Of a DNA stretch of 64,000 nt, positions 8,875 to 17,490 are shown piece after piece. The notes beneath the pieces were generated by a model. The model saw only the letters and a program-made list of their open reading frames with translations, searched no databases and had not been told where the DNA came from. The stretch is from Halomonas heilongjiangensis (GTDB taxonomy: Bacteria > Pseudomonadota > Gammaproteobacteria > Pseudomonadales > Halomonadaceae), in assembly GCF_002879645.1 (NCBI RefSeq), contig NZ_PNRE01000052.1, positions 52,240 to 116,239 of the forward strand. The letters are read 5' to 3'. How positions within the stretch are numbered: the stretch's first letter is position 1; every line of letters begins with the position of its first letter. The position numbers and the translations under genes were made by a program.

Positions 8875-10358
8875 GGGGTGTTCTCCATATCGTGTTGGGT
8901 CAGGGAATTGGGAATGCGCTGGGTGCGGCGCAGCATGCGCCCGGCGCGCTCGCCGGTGGCCGCGCCCTGGCGGTAACCGATGACGCCGTTGACCACCACC
9001 AGCTCGATGCCCCGGGCCGCGGCGACGGGGGTGGCGTAGTCGGCGGTGTCTTCCAGGGTCGCGAGATCGAAGAGCGTCAGGTCGGCATAGGCGCCCGCGC
9101 GGATCACGCCGCGGTCGATAAGGCCGAAGTTGGCCGCCGAGAGGCTAGTCATCTTGCGTACCGCTTCGGTCAGCGGTATCAGCGCCAGGTCACGGCTGTA
9201 GTGGCCCAGCACCCGGGGGAAGGCACCCCACAGCCGCGGGTGCGGATGGGGGTCGTTGGGCAGGCCGTCGGAGCCGACCATCGACAACGGGTGGGCCAGC
9301 ACCCGGCGCATGTCGTCCTCGCTCATGTTGTGGTAGACGGCCCCGGCCGGCTGCAGCCGCTCGGCGGTCTCCAGCAGCGACAGGTTCCACTCCTCGGCGA
9401 TTGCCGTGAGCGGGCGGCGCGCCTGCTCGGGATGCGGCTCGGACCAGGTGATGGTGATCTCGATCTCGTCGGTGACCTGGCCCAGGTCGAGGGTCGAGGA
9501 GCCGGCGGTATAGGGGTAGCAGTCGCAGTGGGCGCGCTGGTGGCGGGCCGCGTCCTCCAGCTTGGCCAGGGCGCGGGGGGCGCCGCCCCAGTTGCCGGCG
9601 CCGGCGCACTTGAGGTGCGAGATCACCAGCGGTACCCGGCCGTGGCGGGCGGTGGCGAAGGCCTCGTCCATGGCGCCCGGCAGGCCGGCGAACTCGTCGC
9701 GGAGGTGAGTGGTATAGACGCCGCCGGCCTCACCCACCGCGGCCACCAGCGGCTCCATCTCCGCCGTGGGGGCGTGGAAGGCGTTGCGGTAGGCGAGCCC
9801 CGAGCTGAGCCCCAGGGCGCCCTCGTCCAGGGCCCGGCGCAGCAGGCGTCCCATGGTGGCGATCTCGGCGGCGCTGGCCGGGCGGGCGAAGTCGTCCATC
9901 ACCTGGCTGCGCAGGCTGGTGTGGCCCACCAGGGCGGCGACGTTGACGCTGGGCGCCGCCGTGTCCACCGCTTTGGCATAGGCGGCGAAGCTCGGGTAGC
10001 GAAAGTCCTCGACCCGGCCCAGCAGGTTCATGGGGTCGGGGACCTCGCCTGCGAGGGTCACGGGGCTGGCGCTGATGCCGCAGTTGCCCACCACCACCGT
10101 GGTCACCCCCTGGGAGAGCTTGGGCAGCATTTCCGGGGTGCGGATCACGTTGGTGTCGTCGTGGGTGTGCACATCGATAAAGCCCGGTGCCAGATAGCGG
10201 CCCGCGGCGTCGATGACGGTCTCGGCCTCGGCCCCGGCCCCGGCCAGCTCGCCCACGGCGGCGATACGCTCGCCGCGCACCGCCACGTCGGCCCGGAAGG
10301 CTGGGTCGCCGGTACCATCGAGGATCCGGGCGTTGCGGATCAGCAGGTCGTAGGTCAT
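8871..10358 (-). CDS. N-acyl-D-amino-acid deacylase
   Basis: A 495-residue amidohydrolase-superfamily enzyme. The N-terminus DLLIRNARILDGTGDPAFRADVAV and FIDVHTHDD (metal-binding HxH) are typical of D-aminoacylases; other family segments are VVVGNCGISASP, ISHLKCAG, MVGSDGLPNDPHPHPRLWG and the C-terminal G-x-YADLTLFD. It hydrolyses N-acyl-D-amino acids (or D-glutamate/D-aspartate derivatives) to free D-amino acid plus carboxylate. It starts one base after the RpiR stop and overlaps ridA. Dihydroorotase-like or hydantoinase-like activity is possible but less consistent with the D-aminoacylase motif set. Confidence 0.88.
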   Translation of the reverse strand: MTYDLLIRNARILDGTGDPAFRADVAVRGERIAAVGELAGAGAEAETVIDAAGRYLAPGFIDVHTHDDTNVIRTPEMLPKLSQGVTTVVVGNCGISASPVTLAGEVPDPMNLLGRVEDFRYPSFAAYAKAVDTAAPSVNVAALVGHTSLRSQVMDDFARPASAAEIATMGRLLRRALDEGALGLSSGLAYRNAFHAPTAEMEPLVAAVGEAGGVYTTHLRDEFAGLPGAMDEAFATARHGRVPLVISHLKCAGAGNWGGAPRALAKLEDAARHQRAHCDCYPYTAGSSTLDLGQVTDEIEITITWSEPHPEQARRPLTAIAEEWNLSLLETAERLQPAGAVYHNMSEDDMRRVLAHPLSMVGSDGLPNDPHPHPRLWGAFPRVLGHYSRDLALIPLTEAVRKMTSLSAANFGLIDRGVIRAGAYADLTLFDLATLEDTADYATPVAAARGIELVVVNGVIGYRQGAATGERAGRMLRRTQRIPNSLTQHDMENTP

Positions 10359-10359
10359 C

Positions 10360-11226
10360 TCAGTCTCCCAGCGGCTGGCGGTTGTCGCCGCCGCGGTGGG
10401 CGTCCAGGGTGAGTTTCAGGCGGCGCAGCTTGTCGCGGCTGCGTTCCCGGTGGCGCAGCGCCAGTTCGAGGGCCAGGACATCGATGGCGGCGAGCATGGC
10501 GTAGCGGGAGGCGGACGGGTGGTAGATGAAGTCGGTCTCCCGGGCCGCCACCGGCAGCACCACGTCGGCGGTCTCCGCCAGGGGCGAGCCCTGGGCGGTG
10601 ATCGCCACCACCTGGGCGCCGTACTGTCGGGCGATGCGCGCCGACTCCACCATCTCCGGCGTGTAGCCGGTCACCGAAAGCACCACCACCACGTCCTCGG
10701 GCTCCAGGGTCGAGGCCACCATGCGCGGCAGCAGGGCCTGGGGATAGGCGCTCACCGCATAGCCCAGGCGCACCAGGCGGAACTGCAGCTCCTGGGAGAG
10801 CATGCTGGAGCCGCCGCCGGCACCGAACACCAGGATCTGGCGGGCGCCGTCCAGGCGGTCCGTGGCCCCGGCCACGTCGGCCTGGGCCATCAGCTCGCGG
10901 TTCAGCGCCAGTGTCTGGGTGGCGATCTCGTAGACCGCGCCGGGGCCGTCCTCGGGGGCGGCCTCCTGGATGAAGCGCCGGCCGGCGGCCAGGGCGCGGG
11001 TCAATCGGGTCTTGAGGTCGCGCACATTGGTGCAGCCCACGGCGCGGGCGAAGCGGGTCACGCTGGCGTCGCTGACCCCGGCTCGGGCGGCGATCTCGCT
11101 GATGGTGGCCTCGGTGACGAAGTCGATGTCGGCGTAGATCAGCTCGGCGACCTTCTTCTCGGCGTCGCGCAGGCTGGCGAAGTTCGCCGTGATGCGCGAC
11201 AGGATGTCGATCTCTTCTTGGCTCAC
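10360..11226 (-). CDS. MurR/RpiR-family transcriptional regulator
   Basis: A 288-residue regulator: an N-terminal HTH_6 domain (about 1-80, including ATISEIAARAGVSDASVTRFARAVGC) and a C-terminal SIS phosphosugar-binding-like domain (about 125-260, beginning ILVFGAGGGSSMLSQEL). It is the first gene of the minus-strand operon with the deacylase and ridA, and is divergent from the deaminase gene. A pair of direct repeats in the divergent region is a plausible operator. By family, SIS-domain effectors are usually phosphorylated sugars; here an amino acid or keto acid derivative would be expected, which is inference. Confidence 0.9.
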   Translation of the reverse strand: MSQEEIDILSRITANFASLRDAEKKVAELIYADIDFVTEATISEIAARAGVSDASVTRFARAVGCTNVRDLKTRLTRALAAGRRFIQEAAPEDGPGAVYEIATQTLALNRELMAQADVAGATDRLDGARQILVFGAGGGSSMLSQELQFRLVRLGYAVSAYPQALLPRMVASTLEPEDVVVVLSVTGYTPEMVESARIARQYGAQVVAITAQGSPLAETADVVLPVAARETDFIYHPSASRYAMLAAIDVLALELALRHRERSRDKLRRLKLTLDAHRGGDNRQPLGD

Positions 11227-11257
11227 TGGAGGGCTCCTGTGACTTGCCTTGGCTGAA

Positions 11258-11293
11258 AAGTATGTTAATTTCTAACCAATCGTCAAGTATGTT
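11258..11293. promoter_or_regulatory. Direct repeat, candidate RpiR operator
   Basis: AAGTATGTT occurs at 11258-11266 and again at 11285-11293, 27 bases apart, in the AT-rich gap between the divergent rpiR-type and deaminase genes. The first copy continues as AATTTCTAA and the second as TGAAAATA. Spacing of about 2.6 helical turns and position suggest control of both directions by the adjacent RpiR protein. Confidence 0.45.
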
Positions 11294-11343
11294 TGAAAAT
11301 ATCCGACATGGCGGGCGGACCGCCGCCAGGAGGGGAGGGAGCG

Positions 11344-12561
11344 ATGAGCGAAGCGAAGATGTGCTGCGACAAGGGGACCGAGGAGGCCGGGCCCGAGCTG
11401 TTGGCGGGGGTCAGCCTGCCGGCGGCGGTGCTCCATGAGGCGCCGCTGGCCCACAACCTGACGTGGATGCAGCGCTTCGCCGAGGCCCATGGCGCCCGGC
11501 TGGCGCCCCACGGCAAGACCACCATGACCCCGGCGCTGTTCCGGCGTCAGCTCGAGGCCGGCGCCTGGGGCATCACCCTGGCCACGGCGCCCCAGTGTCG
11601 CGCCGCCTTCGTTCATGGGGTGACGCGGCTGCTGATGGCCAACCAACTGGTGGGCGAGGCCAACATGGCCATCGTGGCGGATCTCCTGGAGGCGGGTGCC
11701 GATTTCTATTGCGTGGTGGATGGCGCCGAGAACGTGCGCCAACTGGGGCGCTTCTTCGCCGCCCGGAGGCTCGAGCTCCAGGTACTGATCGAGTTGGGCG
11801 TGCCGGGTGGGCGCTGCGGCTGCCGCGATGCTGCTCAGGTCGAGGCGCTGGTGGCGGCGATCGCCGAGGAGCCGGCCCTGAGGCTGGTGGGCATCGAAGG
11901 CTACGAGGGCATGATCGCCGGCGGTGACGAGGTCGCCGCGGTACGCGCCTATGGCGAGCGGTTGGTGGCGACCGTCCGGATGCTACGCGCCAGCGGCGTG
12001 CTCGAGAGCGAGGCGCCGATCGTCACCGCGTCCGGCTCCAAGTGGTTCGACCTGATCGCCGAGGCCTTCGACGAGGCGGAGTTGCGCGAGCACTACACGC
12101 CGGTGCTACGGCCGGGCTGCTATGTGGTGCATGATCACAAGCTCTATGCCGGCGCCATGGCCGATGTGAAGGCGCGCCATCCGCACCTCCAGGACGAGTT
12201 ACGGCCGGCGCTGGAGGTCTTCGCCCATGTGCAGTCGCTGCCCGAGCCGGGGCTGGCCGTCATCGCCCTGGGCAAGCGCGATATCGGTCACGAGCCGGAT
12301 CTGCCGCTGCCGCTGCGGCTCCATCCGCTGGTCTCGCAGCCGGCGGCGGCCACGACGCCGGTGGACATCAGTGCCTGGCGCACGACGCATATCATGGACC
12401 AGCACGTCTTCCTGGCGATTCCGCAGGATGCCGAGATCGCCGTCGGCGACGTGATCGCCTTCGGCACCTCCCACCCCTGCCTGACCTTCGACAAGTGGCG
12501 CCGGCTGCTGCTGGTGGACGAGGATCTCCGGGTCAAGGAGAACCTGGCGACCTGCTTCTAG
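11344..12561 (+). CDS. DSD1-type D-amino-acid deaminase / D-threonine aldolase-like PLP enzyme
   Basis: A 405-residue fold-type III (alanine-racemase-like) PLP enzyme. K58 in PHGKTTMTP is the expected Schiff-base lysine. Near the C-terminus SHPC gives H377 and C379, an H-x-C pair matching the zinc site of eukaryotic-type D-serine dehydratase (DSD1). The start at 11344 is chosen because AGGAGGGGAGGGAG is immediately upstream; an ATG at 11293 overlaps the direct repeat. Probable reaction: D-amino acid (D-serine-like) to keto acid plus ammonia through an enamine. D-threonine aldolase is the main alternative. It would consume the D-amino acids released by the divergent deacylase. Confidence 0.83.
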   Translation: MSEAKMCCDKGTEEAGPELLAGVSLPAAVLHEAPLAHNLTWMQRFAEAHGARLAPHGKTTMTPALFRRQLEAGAWGITLATAPQCRAAFVHGVTRLLMANQLVGEANMAIVADLLEAGADFYCVVDGAENVRQLGRFFAARRLELQVLIELGVPGGRCGCRDAAQVEALVAAIAEEPALRLVGIEGYEGMIAGGDEVAAVRAYGERLVATVRMLRASGVLESEAPIVTASGSKWFDLIAEAFDEAELREHYTPVLRPGCYVVHDHKLYAGAMADVKARHPHLQDELRPALEVFAHVQSLPEPGLAVIALGKRDIGHEPDLPLPLRLHPLVSQPAAATTPVDISAWRTTHIMDQHVFLAIPQDAEIAVGDVIAFGTSHPCLTFDKWRRLLLVDEDLRVKENLATCF

Positions 12562-12570
12562 GCGTTTCCC

Positions 12571-13236
12571 TTACGCCGAGTCGGCCAACCGGGCCACCAC
12601 CGCCGGTAGCTCGCTGGCGTGACGGATGGCGATGGCGCCTTCCGGCGTCGCCTCCTCCTCGGGGAAATGGTTGAGGTGCACCACGTGCATGCCGGCGGCC
12701 AGGCCCGCGGCGACGCCCACGGTGGCGTCGTCGATCACCACGCAGCGCTCGGGGGCCTGGCCCATGGCCGCGGCGGCCTGGCGGTAGAGGTCGGGGTCGG
12801 GTTTCCAGACCTGCAGGGTGTAGGCGCTGAACAGGTTGTCGCCGAAGTGGGGTGCCAGGCCGGTGCTCTCCATGGCGCAGCGGATCTTGGGCTCCGGGCC
12901 GTTGGAGACCACCGCCTTGGGATGGGCGCTCAGGGCGTCGAGGGCCGCCGGCATGCCGGCGATGGGCTGGAGCTCGGCGCGCATGCGCCGCTCCATCAGG
13001 CCGCGCATCTCGTCCTCCATCACCGGAAAGCGCCCGTCGACCAAGGCGCCGTGGCGCGCTTCCAGGGCCTCGATGATGGTCTTGAAGCGCACCCCGCGGA
13101 ACTCCTCCATGTACTGCCGGGCGGAGAAGGGCAGGCCGAAGGCCGGCAGGATCTCGCCCATCACCTCGGCGAGCAGGATCTCGCTGTCGACCAGGGTGCC
13201 GTCGGAGTCGAAGAGCAGGCAGAGCGGTGGGGTCAT
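12571..13236 (-). CDS. HAD-superfamily phosphatase
   Basis: A 221-residue HAD subfamily IA hydrolase. Motif I is FDSDGTLVDSE (nucleophile and acid aspartates), motif II is VVSNGP, and motif IV is VVIDDATVGVAAGLAAG; an alpha-helical cap lies between I and II. Related to phosphoglycolate phosphatase and YieH/YfbT-type sugar phosphatases. The start at 13236 gives a family-like N-terminus (MTPPLCLLFDSD); an upstream in-frame start would add a non-conserved extension. It converges on the deaminase gene with only nine bases between and lies downstream of the TRAP dctM on the same strand. Substrate unknown. Confidence 0.85.
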   Translation of the reverse strand: MTPPLCLLFDSDGTLVDSEILLAEVMGEILPAFGLPFSARQYMEEFRGVRFKTIIEALEARHGALVDGRFPVMEDEMRGLMERRMRAELQPIAGMPAALDALSAHPKAVVSNGPEPKIRCAMESTGLAPHFGDNLFSAYTLQVWKPDPDLYRQAAAAMGQAPERCVVIDDATVGVAAGLAAGMHVVHLNHFPEEEATPEGAIAIRHASELPAVVARLADSA

Positions 13237-13280
13237 GGGGGCCTCGCGGTCGGGAACAGGGGGCAGGAGGAAAAGTGAGC

Positions 13281-13312
13281 GACGCCGGCCCATCTTAACA
13301 GGGCCCGGCGTC
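13281..13312 (-). terminator. Hairpin downstream of the second TRAP dctM
   Basis: An 11-12-bp GC-rich stem with one bulge (GACGCCGG-CCC against GGGCCCGGCGTC, 9-base loop). On the minus strand it is followed within ten bases by TTTT, so it fits an intrinsic terminator for the TRAP operon, leaving the HAD gene separate. Confidence 0.6.
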
Positions 13313-13333
13313 GGGTGATGTGACGGGCCCGCC

Positions 13334-14641
13334 TCAGACGAAGTCCGGCACCAGGGCGTGGGGAATCGCCAGGACCAGGTCGGGGTAGACGATCAGCAGC
13401 AGGATCACCCCCAGCATGATGGCCAGGTAGAGCAGGGTGGTGGCCAGTGCCTTGAGCAGCGGGATGCCGCCGATCTTGGCCGAGATCATCAGGCACAGGC
13501 CGTAGGGCGGGGTGATCAGCCCCAGGCCGAGGGCCATCACCGCGATCACCCCGAACTGCACCGGGTGCACCCCGGCCTGCATGGCCAGCGGCTGGAAGAT
13601 CGGCGCCATGATCGCCATGGCCGGCAGGGAGTCCATGAAGGTGCCGATGATCAGCATCACCAGGGTCATGATCAGCAGCAGCACGATGGGGTCGGTGATG
13701 TTCACCCCGGCCATCAGCTTGGGCGGGATCTGGTAGAAGCTGATCAGGTAGCCGAAGATCGCCGCGCCCACCAGACTGAACAGCGACAGCGAGCAGAGCC
13801 GCACGGTGTCGGTGGAGGCCTCGAGCACCTGGCGGGGCTTGAGCTCGCGATAGACCAGGAAGCCCAGCGCCAGGGCGTAGAGCACCGCGATCACCGCCGC
13901 CTCGGTGGGGGTGACGATGCCCAGGGTGATGCCGCCGATGATCACCACCGGGATGCCCGCCGCCAGCAGGCCGTCCTTGCCGGAGCTCATCAGCTCGGCC
14001 AGGGAGGCGCGCTTGCGGACCGGGACGTCGTAGCGGCGCACGTAGCCCATGTTGAGCGCCAGCTGGGCGACGCCGATCAGGATCCCGGGGAGGATGCCGC
14101 CGAGGAACAGGCCGGCGATGGAGGTGTTGGTCAGCGCCCCCCAGACGATCATGTTGATGGAGGGCGGGATGATGATGCCCATCACCGAGGAGGCGGCGGT
14201 CACCGCCACGGCGAAGTGCACCGGGTAGCCCTCGCGCTTCATGGCCGGGATCAGCACCGTGCCGACTCCGGCGCTGTCGGCGGTGGAGGAGCCGGAGACG
14301 CCGGCGAACAGCATGCTGACCATCACGTTGACATGGGCCAGGGCGCCACGGATATGGCCCACCAGGCGCATGCACAGGGTGATCAGGCGGTCGGTGATGC
14401 GCGCCGCGTTCATCAGGTTGCCGGCCAGCAGGAAGAGCGGCACGGCGAGCAGCACGAAGGAGTCCATGCCGTTGTACATGCGCTGGAACATCACCCAGTG
14501 GGTGAGCCGGGGGTCGAGCCAGATCACCCCGAAGGCGGTCAGCACCAGGGCCATGGCGATGGGTACCCCGGCGACGATCAGCACGCCGAGCAGGGCGAAC
14601 AGCAGCCAGGGCAGCAGAAAGACCCAATCCATCGACAGCAT
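13334..14641 (-). CDS. TRAP transporter large permease DctM (second system)
   Basis: A 435-residue DctM permease with about 12-13 hydrophobic segments. Family segments are VPIAMALVLTAFG, LLAVPLFLLAGNLMN, FAGVSGSSTADSAGVGTVLIPAM, MGIIIPPSINMIVWG, GIVTPTEAAVIAVLYAL and LGLITPPYGLCL. Its start overlaps the dctQ stop by one base (ATGA arrangement reversed in strand), so the two are coupled. Third and last gene of a minus-strand dctP-dctQ-dctM operon preceded by a LacI regulator, so the substrate is probably a sugar acid. Confidence 0.92.
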   Translation of the reverse strand: MLSMDWVFLLPWLLFALLGVLIVAGVPIAMALVLTAFGVIWLDPRLTHWVMFQRMYNGMDSFVLLAVPLFLLAGNLMNAARITDRLITLCMRLVGHIRGALAHVNVMVSMLFAGVSGSSTADSAGVGTVLIPAMKREGYPVHFAVAVTAASSVMGIIIPPSINMIVWGALTNTSIAGLFLGGILPGILIGVAQLALNMGYVRRYDVPVRKRASLAELMSSGKDGLLAAGIPVVIIGGITLGIVTPTEAAVIAVLYALALGFLVYRELKPRQVLEASTDTVRLCSLSLFSLVGAAIFGYLISFYQIPPKLMAGVNITDPIVLLLIMTLVMLIIGTFMDSLPAMAIMAPIFQPLAMQAGVHPVQFGVIAVMALGLGLITPPYGLCLMISAKIGGIPLLKALATTLLYLAIMLGVILLLIVYPDLVLAIPHALVPDFV

Positions 14642-15240
14642 CAGGGGCGTCCTCCAGGCTGGGTTGAGGGGGTGGCCAGGGGATCGCCCTGGTGGACGGC
14701 GTGCTCGAGGGCCTCGACGACCTCGTCGGGGGTGTTGAGGGCGGCCTCCATGGCGGTCATGCCGTGCAGGGCGGTGTGCAGCAGGCGCTGGACGCTGAAC
14801 AACAGGATGAAGGCGCCGCTGATCAGGAAGGTCGAGTAGACGTAGACCATCGACAGCCCCGAGGCGGTGGCGCTGCGGCGCAGTCCGGAGAGGGCGAAGT
14901 CGCGGCCGTAGACGATGAAGATCACCCCCACCGCCAGGCAGGCCAGGTCACGGATCAGCCGGGTGGCCAGGTCGGCCCGGGAGCCGCGCGGGAAGGCTTC
15001 CAGCACGAAGTGGTCGGCATGCAGCACGCCGACGGCGGTGCCCAGCATGATCATCCACTGGAAGGCGAAGCGGCTGAACTCCTCGGTCCAGTAGAGGCGC
15101 GGCAGCAGCGGCAGGTTGCGGCTGGCCACCTGGTAGACGATCAGCAGGATGAAGCCGAACAGCAGCGCCAGCAGCAGCAGGTGGAGCAGGCGCTCCAGGA
15201 CGCGGTTGAGGCGGGCCAGGCCATGAAGCAGCAGGGACAT
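14641..15240 (-). CDS. TRAP transporter small membrane subunit DctQ (second system)
   Basis: A 199-residue, four-helix DctQ protein. PRLYWTEEFSRFAFQWMIMLGTAVGVLHADHFVLEAFP is split here as WTEEFSRFAFQW and HADHFVLE, the standard DctQ signature. The ATG at 15240 follows a purine-poor but usable GGTAATCGCC; longer in-frame readings run back into dctP and are not family-like. It ends in a 30-residue hydrophilic tail rich in Glu/Pro. A strong hairpin lies in the 77-base gap to dctP. Confidence 0.85.
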   Translation of the reverse strand: MSLLLHGLARLNRVLERLLHLLLLALLFGFILLIVYQVASRNLPLLPRLYWTEEFSRFAFQWMIMLGTAVGVLHADHFVLEAFPRGSRADLATRLIRDLACLAVGVIFIVYGRDFALSGLRRSATASGLSMVYVYSTFLISGAFILLFSVQRLLHTALHGMTAMEAALNTPDEVVEALEHAVHQGDPLATPSTQPGGRP

Positions 15241-15284
15241 GGCGATTACCTGTGAGGGTGAGTGGTGGGCGTGTGGAGAGGGTG

Positions 15285-15311
15285 GCCGGCGCGCCGCGAG
15301 GGCGCGCCGGC
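15285..15311 (-). promoter_or_regulatory. Hairpin between dctP and dctQ (second TRAP system)
   Basis: Perfect 11-bp stem GCCGGCGCGCC / GGCGCGCCGGC with loop GCGAG, starting 7 bases past the dctP stop. Same placement as in the first TRAP operon; likely protects the dctP message or attenuates transcription into dctQM. Confidence 0.6.
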
Positions 15312-15317
15312 ACCGGG

Positions 15318-16328
15318 TCACTGGGCGTTGACGATCATCTGGTGGAGCTCGGTCAGGCCCATCTCGGCGATCACGCCTTCCTGGGGACCGGCGACGGCCG
15401 CCATCATGGCCTCGCGGTCCATCTCGTGGAGGGTGGCACCCTCCGCGACCAGCAGCTCCAGGGCCTCGGCGTCCTGCTCGAGCTGCACCTGGCGGGCGTA
15501 CTCGGCGGAAGCGGCGGCGGCGGCCATCACCTGCTCGCGCTGCGTGTCGTCGAGGCGCTGCCAGGTCTGCTCGGAGAGGGTCAGCAGGCGCACCGTGATG
15601 TCGTGCTCGGAGAGGCCGATGTGCGGAGCCACCTCGTGGAAGCGCATGCGATGGATCCACTCCGCCTCGTTGAGCAGGCCGTCGATGGCGCCCAGCTGCA
15701 GGCCGGTGTAGATCTCGCGCCACTCCATCACCGTGGGGTCGGCGCCCAGTGCCTGCCAGGCGGTGATCAGCGGCGGGGTGGGGTTGGTGCGCAGCTTCAT
15801 GCTCGCCAGATCGTCGAGGCTCTCCAGGGGGTTGCGGCTGACCACCTGGCGCTTGCCGCCGCCGTAGAAGGCCAGCACCCGCACATCGGTCTCCTCGCTG
15901 ATGCGATCGGCGATCTCGCGGCCCACCTCGCCGTCCAGCACGGTCTGCCAATGGGCCACGTCGCGATACAGGAAGGGCACCGAGAAGACGTTGGCGGTGG
16001 GCGAGAAGTCGGTGATCAGGCCGGGGTTGATGATGGAGACGTCCAGGGCGCCGGCCATCTGCTGCTCGAACATCTCGGTCTCGTGGCCGAGCACCGAGTT
16101 GCCGAGGATGGTGACCTCGATGGCCCCGTCGCTGGCCTCGGCGAGCAGTGCCTTGAAGCGCTCGGCACCCAGATGGTAGGCGGTGTCCTCGGTACCGCCG
16201 TGGCCGAAGCGCAGCTCCAGGGCCTGGGCGGTGGTGGCCAGGCCCAGGGTGGCGGCGAACAGGGCGCCACCCAGCAGGGTGCGGGTGGTGCGGGAGGGCT
16301 GTTTTGGATCGATCCATTTCTTGGTCAT
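15318..16328 (-). CDS. TRAP transporter solute-binding protein DctP (second system)
   Basis: A 336-residue DctP-family protein with a long positively charged N-region and signal peptide ending about residue 36 (TTAQA, then LELRFGHGG). Core motifs MKLRTNPTPPLITAWQALGADPTVMEW and LQLGAIDGLLNE (split) are family-like; the carboxylate-binding arginine is in MKLRTN. AAAGGTG eight bases upstream supports the ATG at 16328. Codons 4-9 contain a palindrome that matches the operator upstream of the neighbouring lacI gene, so the DNA here is doing double duty. Substrate most likely a sugar acid. Confidence 0.88.
   Translation of the reverse strand: MTKKWIDPKQPSRTTRTLLGGALFAATLGLATTAQALELRFGHGGTEDTAYHLGAERFKALLAEASDGAIEVTILGNSVLGHETEMFEQQMAGALDVSIINPGLITDFSPTANVFSVPFLYRDVAHWQTVLDGEVGREIADRISEETDVRVLAFYGGGKRQVVSRNPLESLDDLASMKLRTNPTPPLITAWQALGADPTVMEWREIYTGLQLGAIDGLLNEAEWIHRMRFHEVAPHIGLSEHDITVRLLTLSEQTWQRLDDTQREQVMAAAAASAEYARQVQLEQDAEALELLVAEGATLHEMDREAMMAAVAGPQEGVIAEMGLTELHQMIVNAQ
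16302..16319. promoter_or_regulatory. LacI-type operator inside the start of dctP
   Basis: TTTTGGATCGATCCATTT, an almost perfect palindrome centred on GGATCGATCC, matches the palindrome upstream of the neighbouring lacI gene (17491-17508) at 15 of 18 positions. It covers codons 4-9 of dctP. A repressor bound here would block elongation or form a loop with the upstream site. Confidence 0.6.
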
Positions 16329-16391
16329 GATGACACCTTTGTTGTTGTCGCCGCATCGAGCGGCGGTCAGTGAGCCGGCGCGGAAGGCGCG

Positions 16392-17471
16392 CTAGTAATG
16401 GCCGCCGGAGGAGGCGGCGGGTCCGGACGACGCCGGGGCGCCGCAGGAGTCACGAACCTGGAGGCGGGGGGCGAGCACGACCTGCTCCCGGGCCCCCGCG
16501 GGATCGGCGATGCGCCGCAGCGCCAGGCGGGCGGCCTCCTCGCCGATGGCATAGGGATGGGTGGCGACGCTGGTCAGCGCCGGATCGCCCAGGGCGGCTT
16601 CCTCGAGGTCGTCGGTGCCGATCACCGCGCAGTCGACGCCGGGCGTGAGGCCCATGCGCTTCAGCCCGAGCATGGCGCCGAAGGCGACCAGGTCGTTATG
16701 GCAGACCACGGCGGTCGGGGCCGGCGACTCGGCCATCAATTGCTGGATCAGCGTGAAGCCGTCGCGACGAGTCACGGTGGCGCGCAGCAGGCGCTGGTAG
16801 TCGAGGCCGTGACGCTCCAGCGATTCCCGGTAGCCCTGCCAGCGCTCGCGGGTCGCCGAGTGCTCGCGGTGACCGCCGAGGAAGGCGATGCGCCGGTGTC
16901 CCAGGGCCACCAGGTGATCCATGGCCTGGCAGACGCCCTGGCGGAAGTCGGTGCCGGCGTAGTCGAAGGGCGGCTCACCCACGTGGCGCAGCACCTGGAT
17001 GCAGGGCAGGCCCCAGTCGGCCAGGGTGGCGATCAGGGCCGGGTCGGTGCCCTCCGCCGGGCACAGCAGGATGCCGTCGACGCGGTGCTCGCGCATGCGC
17101 TCCAGGAAGCGTTGCTGGCGCTCGGGCGAGTCCTCGCTGTTGGCCAGGAAGGAGACATAGCCCTGGCGGTGCAGGGCGGCGTCGATGCCCGCCACCATGG
17201 CGCCGAAGAAGGGGTTGGCGATGTCGTAGACCACCACCCCCAGGGTCGCGGTGCGGCTGCCGCGCAGGGCCGCCGCGCCGCGGTTGTAGACGTAGCCCAG
17301 GGCCTTGATCGAGCGCTGCACCTTGCGCCGGGTGCGCTCGGCCACCAGCGGGCTCTCGCGCAGCACCAGCGACACCGTGGAGCGGGACACGCCGGCGTGG
17401 GCGGCGATGTCCTGCAGGGTCACGCTGACGGTGTCGCGCTGGCCCTTGCGGGGGGCGGCATCCTGGGACAT
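16392..17471 (-). CDS. LacI-family transcriptional regulator (TRAP/sugar-acid operon)
   Basis: A 359-residue LacI/GalR repressor. The HTH is VTLQDIAAHAGVSRSTVSLVL, followed by a hinge helix region ending YVYNRGAAALRG and a periplasmic-binding-like core starting TLGVVVYDIANPFF. It resembles the GntR/IdnR branch of LacI regulators rather than PurR. The 5' side has a near-perfect 18-bp palindrome and the next gene, dctP, has a second copy. The C-terminal tail is Gly/Ser-rich. Probable effector is a sugar acid or KDG-like intermediate, by neighbourhood (inference). Confidence 0.92.
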   Translation of the reverse strand: MSQDAAPRKGQRDTVSVTLQDIAAHAGVSRSTVSLVLRESPLVAERTRRKVQRSIKALGYVYNRGAAALRGSRTATLGVVVYDIANPFFGAMVAGIDAALHRQGYVSFLANSEDSPERQQRFLERMREHRVDGILLCPAEGTDPALIATLADWGLPCIQVLRHVGEPPFDYAGTDFRQGVCQAMDHLVALGHRRIAFLGGHREHSATRERWQGYRESLERHGLDYQRLLRATVTRRDGFTLIQQLMAESPAPTAVVCHNDLVAFGAMLGLKRMGLTPGVDCAVIGTDDLEEAALGDPALTSVATHPYAIGEEAARLALRRIADPAGAREQVVLAPRLQVRDSCGAPASSGPAASSGGHY

Positions 17472-17490
17472 GGGAGCTCCGGTGAAGTGC

